Positions 45,554-55,748 of a DNA stretch of 64,000 nt are shown here, piece after piece. The position numbers and the translations under genes are program-made. This stretch comes from Bremerella cremea (GTDB lineage: Bacteria > Planctomycetota > Planctomycetia > Pirellulales > Pirellulaceae): contig NZ_QPEX01000010.1 in the NCBI RefSeq assembly GCF_003335505.1, positions 930,001-994,000 on the forward strand, written 5' to 3'. The notes beneath the pieces are model-generated. The model saw only the letters and a program-made list of their open reading frames with translations. It searched no databases and was not told the DNA's origin. Position 1 is the first letter of the stretch. Every line of letters begins with the position of its first letter.

Positions 45554-46822
45554 ATGCCCACCGATTCTTCCCCTGCTTACCACTCTTCCTCCAATCGCCG
45601 CAACTTTTTAACGGCCGTCTCTTCTTTGGCGATAGGGACCAGCCTGCTTCCGGAAACGGTTCAGGCCGAAGATAAACGGCCTATGCCTGGCAAGCCGGGT
45701 TTGCCGGTACTGCAAACCCCGACCGCTGACAGCATTGCGGTTGCCTGGTCGGCTCCCCAGTTAGCGACGGGGTGGGTGGAATATGGAACGACGCCTCAAC
45801 TCGGCAAACGAACGTCTGTTTCTTCGAATGGGCTCAATCAACTTAACCGTCACTTTCTCTCGGCCCGTTTGCAAGACCTGCCTGCGGGGCAAAAGATTTA
45901 TTATCGCACGGTAACCACACCAATTGACTTCCGAACCGCCTATCAAATCAAGCCGGGTGATCCGGAGGTTAGCGAAACGTTTACATTTCAGCTCCCAGAC
46001 GCGGCGGCACCAACCGCTTCGTTTGCGATGATCAACGATACGCACGAAAAGCCAGAAGTCCTCCAAGCGATCATGAAACAACTTGCGGCCGAGCCAGCGG
46101 ACTTTACCATTTGGAACGGCGACGTCTTCAACGATATCCGCACGGACGATCAAATTGTCGCTCAGGTCTTGGAACCAGCTGGCGGTGGCTATGCGGTCGA
46201 ACGTCCGGTTTTGTTCACCAGCGGTAATCACGATGTCCGAGGCGTGAATGCACGTTCGCTCTCGCAGGCCATCCTTGATTGGCCCAGTTCGGCAGAGCTC
46301 GGGCGTTCGTTCGCCGTGCGTCAGGGGCCCTTGGCAATCATTGGTTTAGATACCGGCGAAGATAAACCAGATGCCCACCCGGTCTTCGCTGGTCTTGCCA
46401 ATTTCGAGCCGTATCGCCAAGCCCAAGGAGAATGGCTGGCCGAAACCCTCAAGCGAGAAGACATCGCTTCGGCGCCCTACATTGTTGTCTTTTGCCATAT
46501 TCCCTTGTGGGGCCTACCTGGCGATAACCCCGGGGACACGCTCGAAGGATATGCGAGCTACTCTCGGCAGTCGCAACAAGCCTGGCACCCACACCTGGCT
46601 GAAGCCGGAGTACAACTGGTGGCCAGTGGACATACCCACCAGTTTCGTTTTGATAAGCCGACCGAGGATCACTCCTATGCCCAAATCGTCGGAGGTGGTC
46701 CCAGCCTATCACGCGGCACCATTTTGCGCGGCTTCGCCGATTCCAAGCAGTTCAAGCTAACGGCGACCAGCATCGACGGCCAAGCTCTGGGCAATTGGTC
46801 ATTCTCTCCCCGAACGGTATAG
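45554..46822 (+). CDS. Tat-exported calcineurin-like metallophosphoesterase
   Basis: Tat-type leader SNRRNFLTAVSSLAIGTS, then an Fn3-like N-terminal domain (SIAVAWSAPQLATGWVEYGT, LPAGQKIYYRTVTT) as in purple acid phosphatases. The phosphoesterase domain shows metal ligands FAMINDTHE, WNGDVFND, SGNHDVRG, VFCHIPLWG and ASGHTHQFR. It should act in the periplasm on a phosphate ester or nucleotide; the substrate is unknown. Length 422. Confidence 0.86.
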   Translation: MPTDSSPAYHSSSNRRNFLTAVSSLAIGTSLLPETVQAEDKRPMPGKPGLPVLQTPTADSIAVAWSAPQLATGWVEYGTTPQLGKRTSVSSNGLNQLNRHFLSARLQDLPAGQKIYYRTVTTPIDFRTAYQIKPGDPEVSETFTFQLPDAAAPTASFAMINDTHEKPEVLQAIMKQLAAEPADFTIWNGDVFNDIRTDDQIVAQVLEPAGGGYAVERPVLFTSGNHDVRGVNARSLSQAILDWPSSAELGRSFAVRQGPLAIIGLDTGEDKPDAHPVFAGLANFEPYRQAQGEWLAETLKREDIASAPYIVVFCHIPLWGLPGDNPGDTLEGYASYSRQSQQAWHPHLAEAGVQLVASGHTHQFRFDKPTEDHSYAQIVGGGPSLSRGTILRGFADSKQFKLTATSIDGQALGNWSFSPRTV

Positions 46823-47391
46823 CCCCCCTCTTTTTGCCGAAATTAGCCTAATCCCCTTTAGGGCAGCCTAGGTTGGCCTGGCCACTGGCTTGTCGATCAA
46901 TTTGCGCGGAAATGACCTGGTGATTCGGTGTCGTCTCATCAACAAACGTCGATCAGACAAGGCGATTCCCTCGGTATGACGCCTAGTCGCCCATAAATCA
47001 AGATTCAGCAGAAAAAAAACCAACCTAAGTCCATCTCAGAAAAGAATTTGCAAGCTGCGATTGGTGCAGCTTAGAATCGATGGGGTGTGATAGGATAAAG
47101 TGTTATGGGAACGGATGTTCCGCTGGATCGGTCGCTTTGGCCTGGGGCTTGGCATTCTGAAGCGTTTCTTATCCATGATTTACGATAGATCGGTCACAAT
47201 TGGGGAAACTTAGGCAAACTCTTGCCCAAACTATTGATAACGACTGAGGTTCTCGCGAAGTAGATCGCAGGCGAGAAGTTTTCACCTGATGCCAATTGGT
47301 CGCGGCATCGCGTGATGACTTCCCAAGCCTTTGAAGTAGAGTCTTATTTGTTGTCGGGCAAGTGCCGCGACTTCCCTTGTGGAGACGACAA
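46823..47391. other. Intergenic region upstream of FHA kinase cassette
   Basis: About 570 nt between two plus-strand genes. No ORF with protein-like composition and no clear terminator; an AT-rich patch with an A-run lies near 47010-47020. It probably holds the promoter of the kinase cassette. Confidence 0.35.
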
Positions 47392-48966
47392 TTGATTCGT
47401 ATCGAAGTTAAAAAAGGCCCCATGCAAGGAAAGGTCTTTACATTTGAAGACCACGACATCTTCCTGTTCGGACGGGACGAGCAACATTGCCATGCTTCCA
47501 TTCAAGAAGATCCATTCGTTTCGCGGCATCACTTTCTACTAGAAGTCAATCCGCCTCTTTCCCGCCTCAGAGATTTAGGGAGCCGTAACGGCACATTCGT
47601 CAACGGCACCAAGCATGGCGGCCGTGCCACCTTTGCGGCAGCCGAAGAGAACGCCAAAGTGGCCGGGCCCACGGTCGACCTAACCAATGGAGATGTAATC
47701 ACCGCTGGCAAAACTGTTTTTCAGGTTTTTGTCGAAAACCAGAAGAACATCACAGCACCCCACGATATCGGGCGTGCTCCTTATCAGGAAGATGAACCGG
47801 CTGCTCCTTCGCCCGATATTCGCCGTACGATTTGCGAGATGCCAAGCCCGAACGCAGCATCCCATGTGGGCCGCCAAACAATCCATGAGTTGCCCCCCAG
47901 CCTGGGACGACAAACGATTGTCGAAATGCCTTCGCCATCGGGCCCCAGCATCGGGCGTCAGACCATCAACGAACCGGCAGACAGGCGGGACGAAATTGCT
48001 TTGATTGCTGGACGAGCCACGATGGTCGAAGGAGCATCTTCAACAGCTGGTGCCTTAGGTAGCCATGTCGGACATCACGAAACGGCTGCCTCCCCATTTC
48101 CCCAACGTCAACTTGGTGAATTCCCGATTCTTCAAGGATTCGAGTTTAACCAATCGCTTGGCACCGGCAGTTTGGGCGAAGTTTTTCTCGCTAAGCGAAC
48201 GCTTGACAATAGTCCGGTCGCGGTGAAATTTCTCGCTTCGCGAATCAACATTGCAAAAGAAGCTCAAGACGAATTTCTTCAAGGGATGGAAACGAGCGCG
48301 CGGCTGAGACATCGCAACATCGTTCAGCTCTACGGCGCTGGCAAACTTGGCAATGAATTCTACTTCGTTACCGAATATTGCGATGGTGGCTCTCTCGCCC
48401 GCCTATTTCGGGCCAAAAAGAATTCGCTGCAGGCCAAGCATATCGCCGTTTCGCTTTATCTGCTGTTAGATGGTTTGTCGTATGCCCACGACAAAGGCTT
48501 GGTTCATCGAGATATCAAGCCATCGAATTTGCTGGCGACCAGAAAAAAGAAACGCTGGATTCCCAAGATATCTGATTTTGGCTTGAACAAGGCATTCGAA
48601 AAAGCAGGCTTCTCAGGGACGCCCCTCACAGAAACCACTGCGAGTAGCCTCCCCTACATGCCGCGAGAGCTTCTGACCGATTATAAATATGTCAATCCAG
48701 CAAGCGACGTGTTTAGCCTGGCGGCGAGTTTTTATCGAATCATCACAGGACGCTTTCCGCGCGGAGACGATAAGGGAAGTGACTCGTTATCGTTGGTTTT
48801 GCAGGGAGAAGTACCACTGCTGCGGAAGCGGTATCCAGGGATGCATGCGGGGCTGGCCGAAGTGTTAGATACGGCCCTCCGAACCGAGTGCTGCGAGCGA
48901 TATCCCAACGCCCGTGAAATGCAAAATGCACTGCGAGCTATGATGAAGAAGGAAGGATGGGTGTAA
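47392..48966 (+). CDS. FHA-domain Ser/Thr protein kinase with R-x-T-x-x-E linker repeats
   Basis: An FHA domain at about residues 1-110 (FLFGRDEQHCHASI, FVSRHHFLL, LRDLGSRNGTFVNG keep the phospho-Thr binding Arg, Ser-Arg-x-His and Asn-Gly). A linker of about 100 residues follows, then an Hanks-type kinase: SLGTGSLGEVFLAKR (Gly loop), VAVKFL (Lys), HRDIKPSNLL (catalytic loop), ISDFGLNKAF (DFG) and a degenerate APE (MPRELL). No membrane helix, so it is cytoplasmic. The linker holds five related motifs (RRTICEMP, GRQTIHELP, GRQTIVEMP, GRQTINEP, GRATMVEG; Thr 146, 163, 175, 191, 210). The start is TTG at 47392 with GGAG 7 nt upstream, beginning at the first FHA strand; GTG at 47362 adds ten residues and has no ribosome site. 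Confidence 0.88.
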   Translation: MIRIEVKKGPMQGKVFTFEDHDIFLFGRDEQHCHASIQEDPFVSRHHFLLEVNPPLSRLRDLGSRNGTFVNGTKHGGRATFAAAEENAKVAGPTVDLTNGDVITAGKTVFQVFVENQKNITAPHDIGRAPYQEDEPAAPSPDIRRTICEMPSPNAASHVGRQTIHELPPSLGRQTIVEMPSPSGPSIGRQTINEPADRRDEIALIAGRATMVEGASSTAGALGSHVGHHETAASPFPQRQLGEFPILQGFEFNQSLGTGSLGEVFLAKRTLDNSPVAVKFLASRINIAKEAQDEFLQGMETSARLRHRNIVQLYGAGKLGNEFYFVTEYCDGGSLARLFRAKKNSLQAKHIAVSLYLLLDGLSYAHDKGLVHRDIKPSNLLATRKKKRWIPKISDFGLNKAFEKAGFSGTPLTETTASSLPYMPRELLTDYKYVNPASDVFSLAASFYRIITGRFPRGDDKGSDSLSLVLQGEVPLLRKRYPGMHAGLAEVLDTALRTECCERYPNAREMQNALRAMMKKEGWV

Positions 48967-48973
48967 GGAGAAT

Positions 48974-50353
48974 ATGGGAGCGAAGAAGGTCTGGATTGTC
49001 GGCGCTCGCGAAACGTGCGACATCGTGGTCGACCAGCCCACGGTATCCGGCGAGCATTGCCGCCTGGAATTTGATGAAGGACGCGTTTTCATCGAAGACC
49101 TTCAGTCGACCAACGGCACGTTTGTAAACGGCGAGCGGATTTTCAAACGCAAGCAAATTCATCCCGACGCGTTAGTCACGTTGGGCAAAAGCGTCACGAT
49201 GCCCATGCCATCGCAGTTGACCGCACCGGCCCCTGCTCCTAAGCGTTCTCCTACTCCTACGCCGGCCCCTCCGGTCGATGCCCCTTTCGAGGACGAACCT
49301 GGCTTTCCGCTGCACTTACTCATTGGCAGTGGCGTGGCGGCGGCCGTTCTTCTGCTGCTGGTCGTCATCGCGATTATCTTCTGGGGCGGTGGTGCCGATA
49401 CCCAAACGCCTAATGCGAACGATCCCGCAACCTCTGCATCCAGTGATAACGAGAATCACAACACGGCGGCTGCTCCAAAAGCCAAATCAAGCCCATCCCC
49501 TTCTCCCAGCGAGGCCGTAAAAAATCAAGCGGTTGTCGATCACCCAGAAGACGCCATCCATGTGATCGCCGTAGCCAACGCCGATCAGTCGCAGGTCTTT
49601 CGCATTGGCACTGGGGTCGCCGTCGGTCCTCATACCATTGTGACCTCAAGCACCGTGCACATGGTGCAAGAGCTACTGAGCAAGAAATATCCGCAGGTTA
49701 TTTTGCTGGGCAAGCCTGCACTTACGATCGAAGAGTTCACCCCTCATCCCACCTACGTCGCCTCGTTTCAAGAGGCGGAAGAGGCCAAGGGGAAGTTCGA
49801 TCAGATCTATTCCCAGGTCGAAACAACCGACTTATCAGAACTTCCCGACGAGCTCGCGCAGGCTCTAGAAGAAGCTTATCGTCATTACATGGTCATCGCC
49901 GAAAAGCCGAGCCACTATGATGTCGCCGTCATTCGAGTGACCGAGTCGATTCCGTTCTGGCTTCCGATAGCAAACAGCGCGGCCCTAATGCCTCGCGAAC
50001 GACTGACGTTATTAGGGCATGGGTACGATCGCCTGGCGCCGTATTATGCTGCTGATTCCCCTCTCCCTATCAGCGATGCAATCATACGCGTGCAAAACAG
50101 CAGTGGGGTGGCTGGCGATACCAAGAACGCTCGGTTGGTGGTAGCCAAATTTGACGCGCCCGACCAAACCAAACTTCACTTAGATACCAACTGGAACGGC
50201 TCTCCCCTGCTGAATTCTCAAGGCGAACTTGTCGGGATCTATTCTCGTGCAACTCCGGAAATCAAGTTAGGCGCGCCTCCTACTGGCGAAACGTTCGATG
50301 CGACGGTTCTGGTCGATGTCTTGCCGTTTGTTCGTCAATTCACCAACAACTAA
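48974..50353 (+). CDS. FHA - transmembrane - degenerate trypsin-fold protein
   Basis: Residues 1-75 form an FHA domain (IVGARETCDIVV, TVSGEHCRL, IEDLQSTNGTFVNGERI), all phospho-Thr binding residues kept. A Pro/Ala linker, one membrane helix (about 114-137), a low-complexity Ser/Asn/Ala stretch and a C-terminal domain of trypsin/HtrA type (RIGTGVAVGPHTIVTSS, HYDVAVIRV, NWNGSPLLNSQGELVGIYSR) follow. The usual catalytic His (in T-x-x-H) is replaced by Ser, while Asp and a Ser resembling GxSGG remain, so it may be inactive. Thus FHA faces the cytoplasm and the protease-like fold the periplasm. It follows the kinase by 7 nt with AAGGAGA. It is probably a phosphorylation-dependent partner of that kinase. 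Confidence 0.8.
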   Translation: MGAKKVWIVGARETCDIVVDQPTVSGEHCRLEFDEGRVFIEDLQSTNGTFVNGERIFKRKQIHPDALVTLGKSVTMPMPSQLTAPAPAPKRSPTPTPAPPVDAPFEDEPGFPLHLLIGSGVAAAVLLLLVVIAIIFWGGGADTQTPNANDPATSASSDNENHNTAAAPKAKSSPSPSPSEAVKNQAVVDHPEDAIHVIAVANADQSQVFRIGTGVAVGPHTIVTSSTVHMVQELLSKKYPQVILLGKPALTIEEFTPHPTYVASFQEAEEAKGKFDQIYSQVETTDLSELPDELAQALEEAYRHYMVIAEKPSHYDVAVIRVTESIPFWLPIANSAALMPRERLTLLGHGYDRLAPYYAADSPLPISDAIIRVQNSSGVAGDTKNARLVVAKFDAPDQTKLHLDTNWNGSPLLNSQGELVGIYSRATPEIKLGAPPTGETFDATVLVDVLPFVRQFTNN

Positions 50354-50377
50354 TCGGGCATTGCCGAGGAAAGTACC

Positions 50378-51472
50378 ATGCTCTGTCGTCTACTTCAGTG
50401 TTGCTTCATCTTCGGTGTAACAGCATTGCCGCTGGAGCTGGCGGACGCACAGGTTGTCATCGACAACAACAATCAGCGACCTTTTATTTACTCGCTTTCG
50501 CCTCACATGGAAGTTGGCCTCGTCTTTGGCCAAGCCGAATTAATTCGCTCTCAAGCCGAAGCGGCGGTCGACTATCAAACGGCCCGCACGATTGCCGCCG
50601 AAGCCTACAATATGGAACTGGATAACGCCCTTAAAACGGTCGACATTTACTTTCGCCGGCGGGAACTACGCGATGCTAAGGTGCTGAAAAATCACCTCGA
50701 CGAAGCTGACAAAAGAAAGACGGGCGCACTTCGCCGCTTGGTCGATCACCCCGAAATGACCGGGGAAGGAATCACCAACGGCAAGGCGCTTAACACGATG
50801 AAAGAAGCCCTCCGCTCGAGCGTGCTTTCCTTTGCCTATTTGAACGAAGATTACGAAGTCGCGGACTTGATGTCTCGTTTGCAATTAACCCCGAAAGATC
50901 TTTCCAAAATCAATTTAAGACTTACAAACGTGCGAGGCGAAACCGGCACCTTTCGCGCCGATACGGGACAACTCAACACGTTTCAATGGTGGCCAAAGCT
51001 ATTGCGTGACGACCGTTTCAAGACCGAGCGAGAAGCGATTGAAGCCAACCTAGCCTCAATTCGCCAAGCCGCATCGCAGCAATCGGAAATCGATCCCCAA
51101 TTAACGGCTCAACTAGAAAGCTCGATTCTGGCGCTGGCCAATAAGTTCCTGGCAGAAGTCGACGGTCAGGCCATGGCTCGCAAGGGGGTCCAAGACTACT
51201 ACATCTACCGGGAATCCGAAACCCACTTACAAAGCCTTTCGCATGCGGCTCGTCGCCTGAAACAAGTTGGCAAGGCAGACGGTGCTTTGATCCTGAGCGG
51301 CTACACGCCGTCTATTGATGGCCAAAACTTAACATCTCTGCTTTCCTACATGGTACGCAACGGTGTTGAATTCGCGCCGCCGGAACCGGGTAATGAAAAC
51401 ACCTACGAAAAACTCTTCGAGATGGCAAAAGGGCTCTACGTTGCGACTTCCAGTAGCAATGGTTCTCCCTAA
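50378..51472 (+). CDS. Secreted alpha-helical protein of unknown function
   Basis: A signal peptide ends near ADAQ (residue 25). The body is mostly helical and charged: VFGQAELIRSQAEAAVDYQTARTIAAEAYNMELDNALKTVDIYFRRRELRDAKVL..., and a later stretch with three Glu/Gln-rich helices. I recognise no family. It begins 24 nt after the FHA/trypsin-like gene with GAGGAAAG upstream, and a strong terminator follows it, so it is a member of the same transcript. It might be the periplasmic partner of the degenerate protease domain; inferred from position only. Confidence 0.6.
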   Translation: MLCRLLQCCFIFGVTALPLELADAQVVIDNNNQRPFIYSLSPHMEVGLVFGQAELIRSQAEAAVDYQTARTIAAEAYNMELDNALKTVDIYFRRRELRDAKVLKNHLDEADKRKTGALRRLVDHPEMTGEGITNGKALNTMKEALRSSVLSFAYLNEDYEVADLMSRLQLTPKDLSKINLRLTNVRGETGTFRADTGQLNTFQWWPKLLRDDRFKTEREAIEANLASIRQAASQQSEIDPQLTAQLESSILALANKFLAEVDGQAMARKGVQDYYIYRESETHLQSLSHAARRLKQVGKADGALILSGYTPSIDGQNLTSLLSYMVRNGVEFAPPEPGNENTYEKLFEMAKGLYVATSSSNGSP

Positions 51473-51507
51473 GTAACTTGCGTAGATGTGGCCATCGTTC
51501 AACGTCG

Positions 51508-51557
51508 AGCCCGAGGATTTCGCCGAATAAGATTCAGCGGATGTCTGGGGCTTTTTT
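51508..51557 (+). terminator. Intrinsic terminator of FHA kinase cassette
   Basis: AGCCCGAG (51508-51515) pairs with CTGGGGCT (51545-51552), and an inner CGCCGAAT (51521-51528) pairs with ATTCAGCG (51532-51539); each arm has one mismatch. A run of six T follows at 51552-51557. It lies 35 nt after the stop of the secreted protein gene. Confidence 0.75.
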
Positions 51558-51724
51558 GGTAGACAGCCGAGAACAAACGGGGAGCCTCCGGTCCCAAAAC
51601 GCAATACCGTAGCCGATCCGGGAAATTCAATCGGCTGCTAGTCTTCCGAACGTCGCCCTGACTGCTCTATCATGGGGTTCTGCTAAGGAATGACATTTTT
51701 TGCCTGCGTATTGTGACGATTTTA

Positions 51725-54700
51725 ATGCAACCTGAGTTCTGGATTGATGTTGGCGGAACGTTCACCGATTGTTTGCTTCACCAACCAGGGCAACCGACTG
51801 CCCGGCACAAAGTGCTTAGCTCAGGCAAAGTCCAAGGCCAAGTCGGCGCTGGCAGCCAGCCAGCATTGATCGTCGATCTTACCCGTCAGTCCGATGCACG
51901 CGATGTTTGGCGTGGCTACGAATTTCAACTGCTCGACCGTCAAGGGAACATCGTCCAGAAGGCAAATGTTCGCTCGTTCGATCCCGCCACTTGCCAACTT
52001 TCCCTCGATACTCCGCTGACAGTTACTCCCCTTCCTGGCACGGTCTACTTACTAGATGGCGGAGAAGAGGCTCCCCTGTTGGCGATGCGTTACTTGTTGG
52101 GGATTTCTCGTGACGAGCCGTTACCGGCTGTTGATGTACGTTTAGGAACAACACGTGGTACCAACGCGCTACTCACGCGAACCGGCGAAAGAGTTGGGCT
52201 GCTGATCACTTCTGGCTTTGCCGATGTGCTGGAGATCGGCTCGCAAAGTCGGCCCAAGCTGTTCGATCTAAACATTCGCAAACCGACTTCATTGGTCACG
52301 AAAGTTGCCGAAGTGCGCGAACGGCTCGACGCGACCGGCGAAATCTTGCATCCTTTGGACGAGGCCGATCTTCGGCAGCAGCTTCGCAATCTTCAAAACG
52401 ACGGCATCCGCTCGTTGGCCATCTGTTTTTTGCATAGCTACCGCCAGCCGCAGCATGAACAACGAGCAGCTCGGATCGCTCAAGAGTTTGGTTTCACCAA
52501 CATCAGCGTTTCCCATGCGGTCGCTCCGTTAATCAAGATCGTTTCGCGAGGCGATACCACGGTGGTCGACGCGTACTTGAATCCAATTCTGCAAGACTAT
52601 GTTCAACGGATTCAATCTGCCCTCGGCAAAGGTAGCCAACTGCGGCTGCTGACTTCCGCCGGTGGCTTGGTTGCGGCCGAGTCTTTTTCGGGGAAAGATA
52701 GCATCCTCTCTGGCCCCGCCGGAGGCGTCGTCGGCTTTGCGTCGGCCGCCCAAGCAATCGGCATGCGCAAGGCAATCGGTTTCGACATGGGAGGGACCAG
52801 CACCGATGTCTCCCGCTTCGATGGCACCTACGAACGCCAGTTTGAAACCGAAAAAGCAGGCGTGCGAATTGTTGCGCCGATGATGGCGATTGAAACGGTC
52901 GCCGCCGGTGGAGGATCGATCTGCGCGTTCGATGGCGTGAAGCTGGTCGTTGGGCCTGGCAGCGCCGGCGCCGCCCCTGGTCCGGCCTGTTATGGTCGTG
53001 GCGGTCCGCTAACGGTAACCGATATCAACTTCGCGTTGGGAAAACTTAAAGCAGCCCGGCTCCCCTTTCCCTTAGATGCCGAGGCGGTCGAAAACCGTTT
53101 AAAGCAAATCGCCGATCAGGTTGAAGCCGCCACCGGTATTCGCCGCTCTCCTCTGGAACTGGCCGAGGGCTTTCTGCAGATCGCCAACGCCAACATCGCC
53201 GAAGCGATTCGTACGATTTCGGTGGCCAAAGGGTACGATCCGCGCAGCTATCTACTGGTTCCCTTTGGCGGTGCTGCTGGTCAGCATGCCTGTGCGGTGG
53301 CCGATTTGCTGGGAGGATCGCAGCTGCTTTTTCATCCGAGTGCCGGCATCTTGAGCGCCGTGGGCATCGGTGCCGCAAATATCAATCGCTTCGCGACGCA
53401 ACCGTTTTATGCCCCACTGCGCGAAGTCGCTTCCCAGCTTGACGGTGTTCTTGATAAGCTGAGCCAGCAAGCCCAGGCCGAAGTCGAGCAGGAAGGGGAC
53501 TTTGATCGGATCGAACTGCAACCTCAACTAGAACTGCGTTATCGCGGTCTTGAAGCTTCGCTGACCATTGAAGCCTACCCGCTAGAGAATGCGACCGAAC
53601 GGTATCACGCCGAGCATCGTCGTCGCTATGGGTACGATCGGAGTCAGCAAACCGTTGAGATCGTGGCAGCTCGGGTCGAAGCAATTGGGATTGCCCGCCA
53701 AGCCCAGAATTCTAGCGAGCGTGTGGCAACCTATTACCCAACTCCCAATCAAACCGTTGAGATCACCTTTCAAGGCAAGCCCTGCCACGCACAGGTTTTC
53801 GATCGAGATGATCTACGTCCGGGTGCCAAGATCGTTGGCCCGGCCCTGATCGCGGAATCGCTGGCCACGACGGTGATCGATCCGAATTGGCAGGCCGAGA
53901 TGCTATCGGGCGGCGAACTTCTGGCCGCGCGGGTTGCCACTGCGAAAAAGGAGAACGCCGTAACGACTTCCTCCGCTACGATCGGTAACGAACCAGATCC
54001 TGTTTTGCTCGAGATTATCAATAATCAGTTCGCGGCAATCGCCGAACAAATGGGCGTCGCCCTGCAAAACACATCGGTTAGCGTCAACGTGAAAGAGCGA
54101 CTCGACTTTAGTTGTGCTCTGTTTACCGCCAACGGCGACCTGATCGCCAATGCACCACATATTCCCGTGCATCTCGGGGCGATGTCGGAAACCGTGAAGG
54201 CGACCATCACGCGGCATCCCCACATGCAAGCGGGTGACGTCTTCGTGACCAATGATCCGTATCGCGGTGGATCACACCTTCCGGACGTGACCCTTATCAC
54301 ACCGATGTTTGCCACTACTACGGATACCTGCCCCAGTTTCTTTGCCGCCAGTCGTGCGCATCATGCCGAGATCGGTGGAATCGCCGCAGGCTCGATGCCT
54401 TCCGGTTCGACCAATTTGGCGGAGGAAGGGGTCTTAATCGATAACTTCCAAGTCGTTTCCGCAGGCGAACCGCAGTGGGAAGCGATGGAAGCTATCTTAC
54501 GCGATGCCCCCTACCCTTCCCGCAACGTTCCCGACAACTTGGCAGACATCGCTGCCCAGATCGCGGCGAATCACCATGGGGTTACCAACCTGGACCAGAT
54601 GATTCGGCATTATGGGTTGGCCATGGTTCGCTCGTATGCCGCTTACATTCAAGACGCCGCTGCCCGTAAAACTCGTGCCGCGTTAGCCAAAATTCCGTCT

Positions 54701-55555
54701 GGTATCTATCAGCTTACCGATCACCTTGACGATGGTTCTCCAATCGCGGTTTCCATCAACCTGCAAGGCGAAACTGCGACCATCGATTTCACAGGCACCG
54801 GCCCCGTGCTCGCGGGCAATTTGAACGCGAACCGCGCGATTGTTACCGCTGCGGTCATGTATTGTCTTCGCTGCCTGTTAAATGAGGAGATCCCTCTCAA
54901 TCAAGGTGTGCTCGAACCGGTAACCATTATCTTGCCAGAGTGCCTGCTGAATCCTCCTCGCCACCACTCGCCTGCCGAATGCGCGGCGGTTGCCGGTGGG
55001 AATGTCGAAACTTCGCAGCGAGTGGTCGACGTTTTACTCGGCGCTTTGAATCTGGCCGCAGCCAGCCAGGGAACGATGAACAACCTGACCTTTGGCGATG
55101 CCAGCTTTGGGTATTACGAGACCATCTGTGGAGGCTCAGGCGCAACATCAACGAATGCTGGAGCTTCCGCTGTCCATACCCACATGACCAACACTCGGTT
55201 AACCGATGTCGAGGTCTTCGAGCTCCGCTTTCCCGTGCGACTCCATCAGTTCGCGATTCGTCGTGGCTCTGGCGGAGTTGGCCAACACCACGGCGGAGAT
55301 GGTATCGTCCGAGAAATTGAATTCCTTCGTCCTCTCGATGTCTCGCTGTTGACGCAGCGTCGCGGCCCTTATGCTCCGTATGGTCTCGCGGGAGGCATGC
55401 CAGGCCAATTGGGTGAAAACCTTCTGCAAAGAAAGGGAGCCGAGGAAATCCGCTTGCCCAATACCATCAGCTTTCAAGTCCAGCCGGGAGACCGCCTCAC
55501 TTTGCGAACGCCGGGGGGTGGTGGCTGGGGTAAACAGGGCGAACCGCTTGCCTGA
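51725..55555 (+). CDS. 5-oxoprolinase / hydantoinase, HyuA-HyuB in one chain
   Basis: ATP-dependent opening of 5-oxo-L-proline (or a hydantoin). N-terminal HyuA half: [90 protein letters not shown]-terminal HyuB half from about residue 770: [66 protein letters not shown], and [20 protein letters not shown]. At about 1276 residues it is the long, fused eukaryote-like form (OPLAH about 1288); many bacteria split the two. GTG at 51713 is an alternative start adding four residues. No neighbour shows which substrate it uses. Confidence 0.9.
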   Translation: MQPEFWIDVGGTFTDCLLHQPGQPTARHKVLSSGKVQGQVGAGSQPALIVDLTRQSDARDVWRGYEFQLLDRQGNIVQKANVRSFDPATCQLSLDTPLTVTPLPGTVYLLDGGEEAPLLAMRYLLGISRDEPLPAVDVRLGTTRGTNALLTRTGERVGLLITSGFADVLEIGSQSRPKLFDLNIRKPTSLVTKVAEVRERLDATGEILHPLDEADLRQQLRNLQNDGIRSLAICFLHSYRQPQHEQRAARIAQEFGFTNISVSHAVAPLIKIVSRGDTTVVDAYLNPILQDYVQRIQSALGKGSQLRLLTSAGGLVAAESFSGKDSILSGPAGGVVGFASAAQAIGMRKAIGFDMGGTSTDVSRFDGTYERQFETEKAGVRIVAPMMAIETVAAGGGSICAFDGVKLVVGPGSAGAAPGPACYGRGGPLTVTDINFALGKLKAARLPFPLDAEAVENRLKQIADQVEAATGIRRSPLELAEGFLQIANANIAEAIRTISVAKGYDPRSYLLVPFGGAAGQHACAVADLLGGSQLLFHPSAGILSAVGIGAANINRFATQPFYAPLREVASQLDGVLDKLSQQAQAEVEQEGDFDRIELQPQLELRYRGLEASLTIEAYPLENATERYHAEHRRRYGYDRSQQTVEIVAARVEAIGIARQAQNSSERVATYYPTPNQTVEITFQGKPCHAQVFDRDDLRPGAKIVGPALIAESLATTVIDPNWQAEMLSGGELLAARVATAKKENAVTTSSATIGNEPDPVLLEIINNQFAAIAEQMGVALQNTSVSVNVKERLDFSCALFTANGDLIANAPHIPVHLGAMSETVKATITRHPHMQAGDVFVTNDPYRGGSHLPDVTLITPMFATTTDTCPSFFAASRAHHAEIGGIAAGSMPSGSTNLAEEGVLIDNFQVVSAGEPQWEAMEAILRDAPYPSRNVPDNLADIAAQIAANHHGVTNLDQMIRHYGLAMVRSYAAYIQDAAARKTRAALAKIPSGIYQLTDHLDDGSPIAVSINLQGETATIDFTGTGPVLAGNLNANRAIVTAAVMYCLRCLLNEEIPLNQGVLEPVTIILPECLLNPPRHHSPAECAAVAGGNVETSQRVVDVLLGALNLAAASQGTMNNLTFGDASFGYYETICGGSGATSTNAGASAVHTHMTNTRLTDVEVFELRFPVRLHQFAIRRGSGGVGQHHGGDGIVREIEFLRPLDVSLLTQRRGPYAPYGLAGGMPGQLGENLLQRKGAEEIRLPNTISFQVQPGDRLTLRTPGGGGWGKQGEPLA

Positions 55556-55691
55556 AATGCGGCAGATTAAAAGGGAAGAATTCCACTTCGAGTTGTGTGG
55601 TTCTGGTCAATTACTGACCAAGCTGGTCGTGTATCAGGCCCCTTATTCCTTCTATTCGCCCATCACGCACGCCAGGTGTGCCAAAAGGGGA

Positions 55692-55736
55692 TTGGTATGA
55701 AACATGCACTAGACTTCTAGTGTGCTTTAATACCAA
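55692..55736 (+). promoter_or_regulatory. Hairpin directly upstream of cupin gene ribosome site
   Basis: TTGGTAT (55692-55698) pairs perfectly with ATACCAA (55730-55736), and GCACTAGA (55706-55713) with TCTAGTGTGC (55716-55725; one bulge). The outer 3' arm touches AAAGGAGG (55735-55742), the Shine-Dalgarno of the cupin gene. It could control translation or be an operator at the promoter. Confidence 0.5.
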
Positions 55737-55748
55737 AGGAGGCATGTC

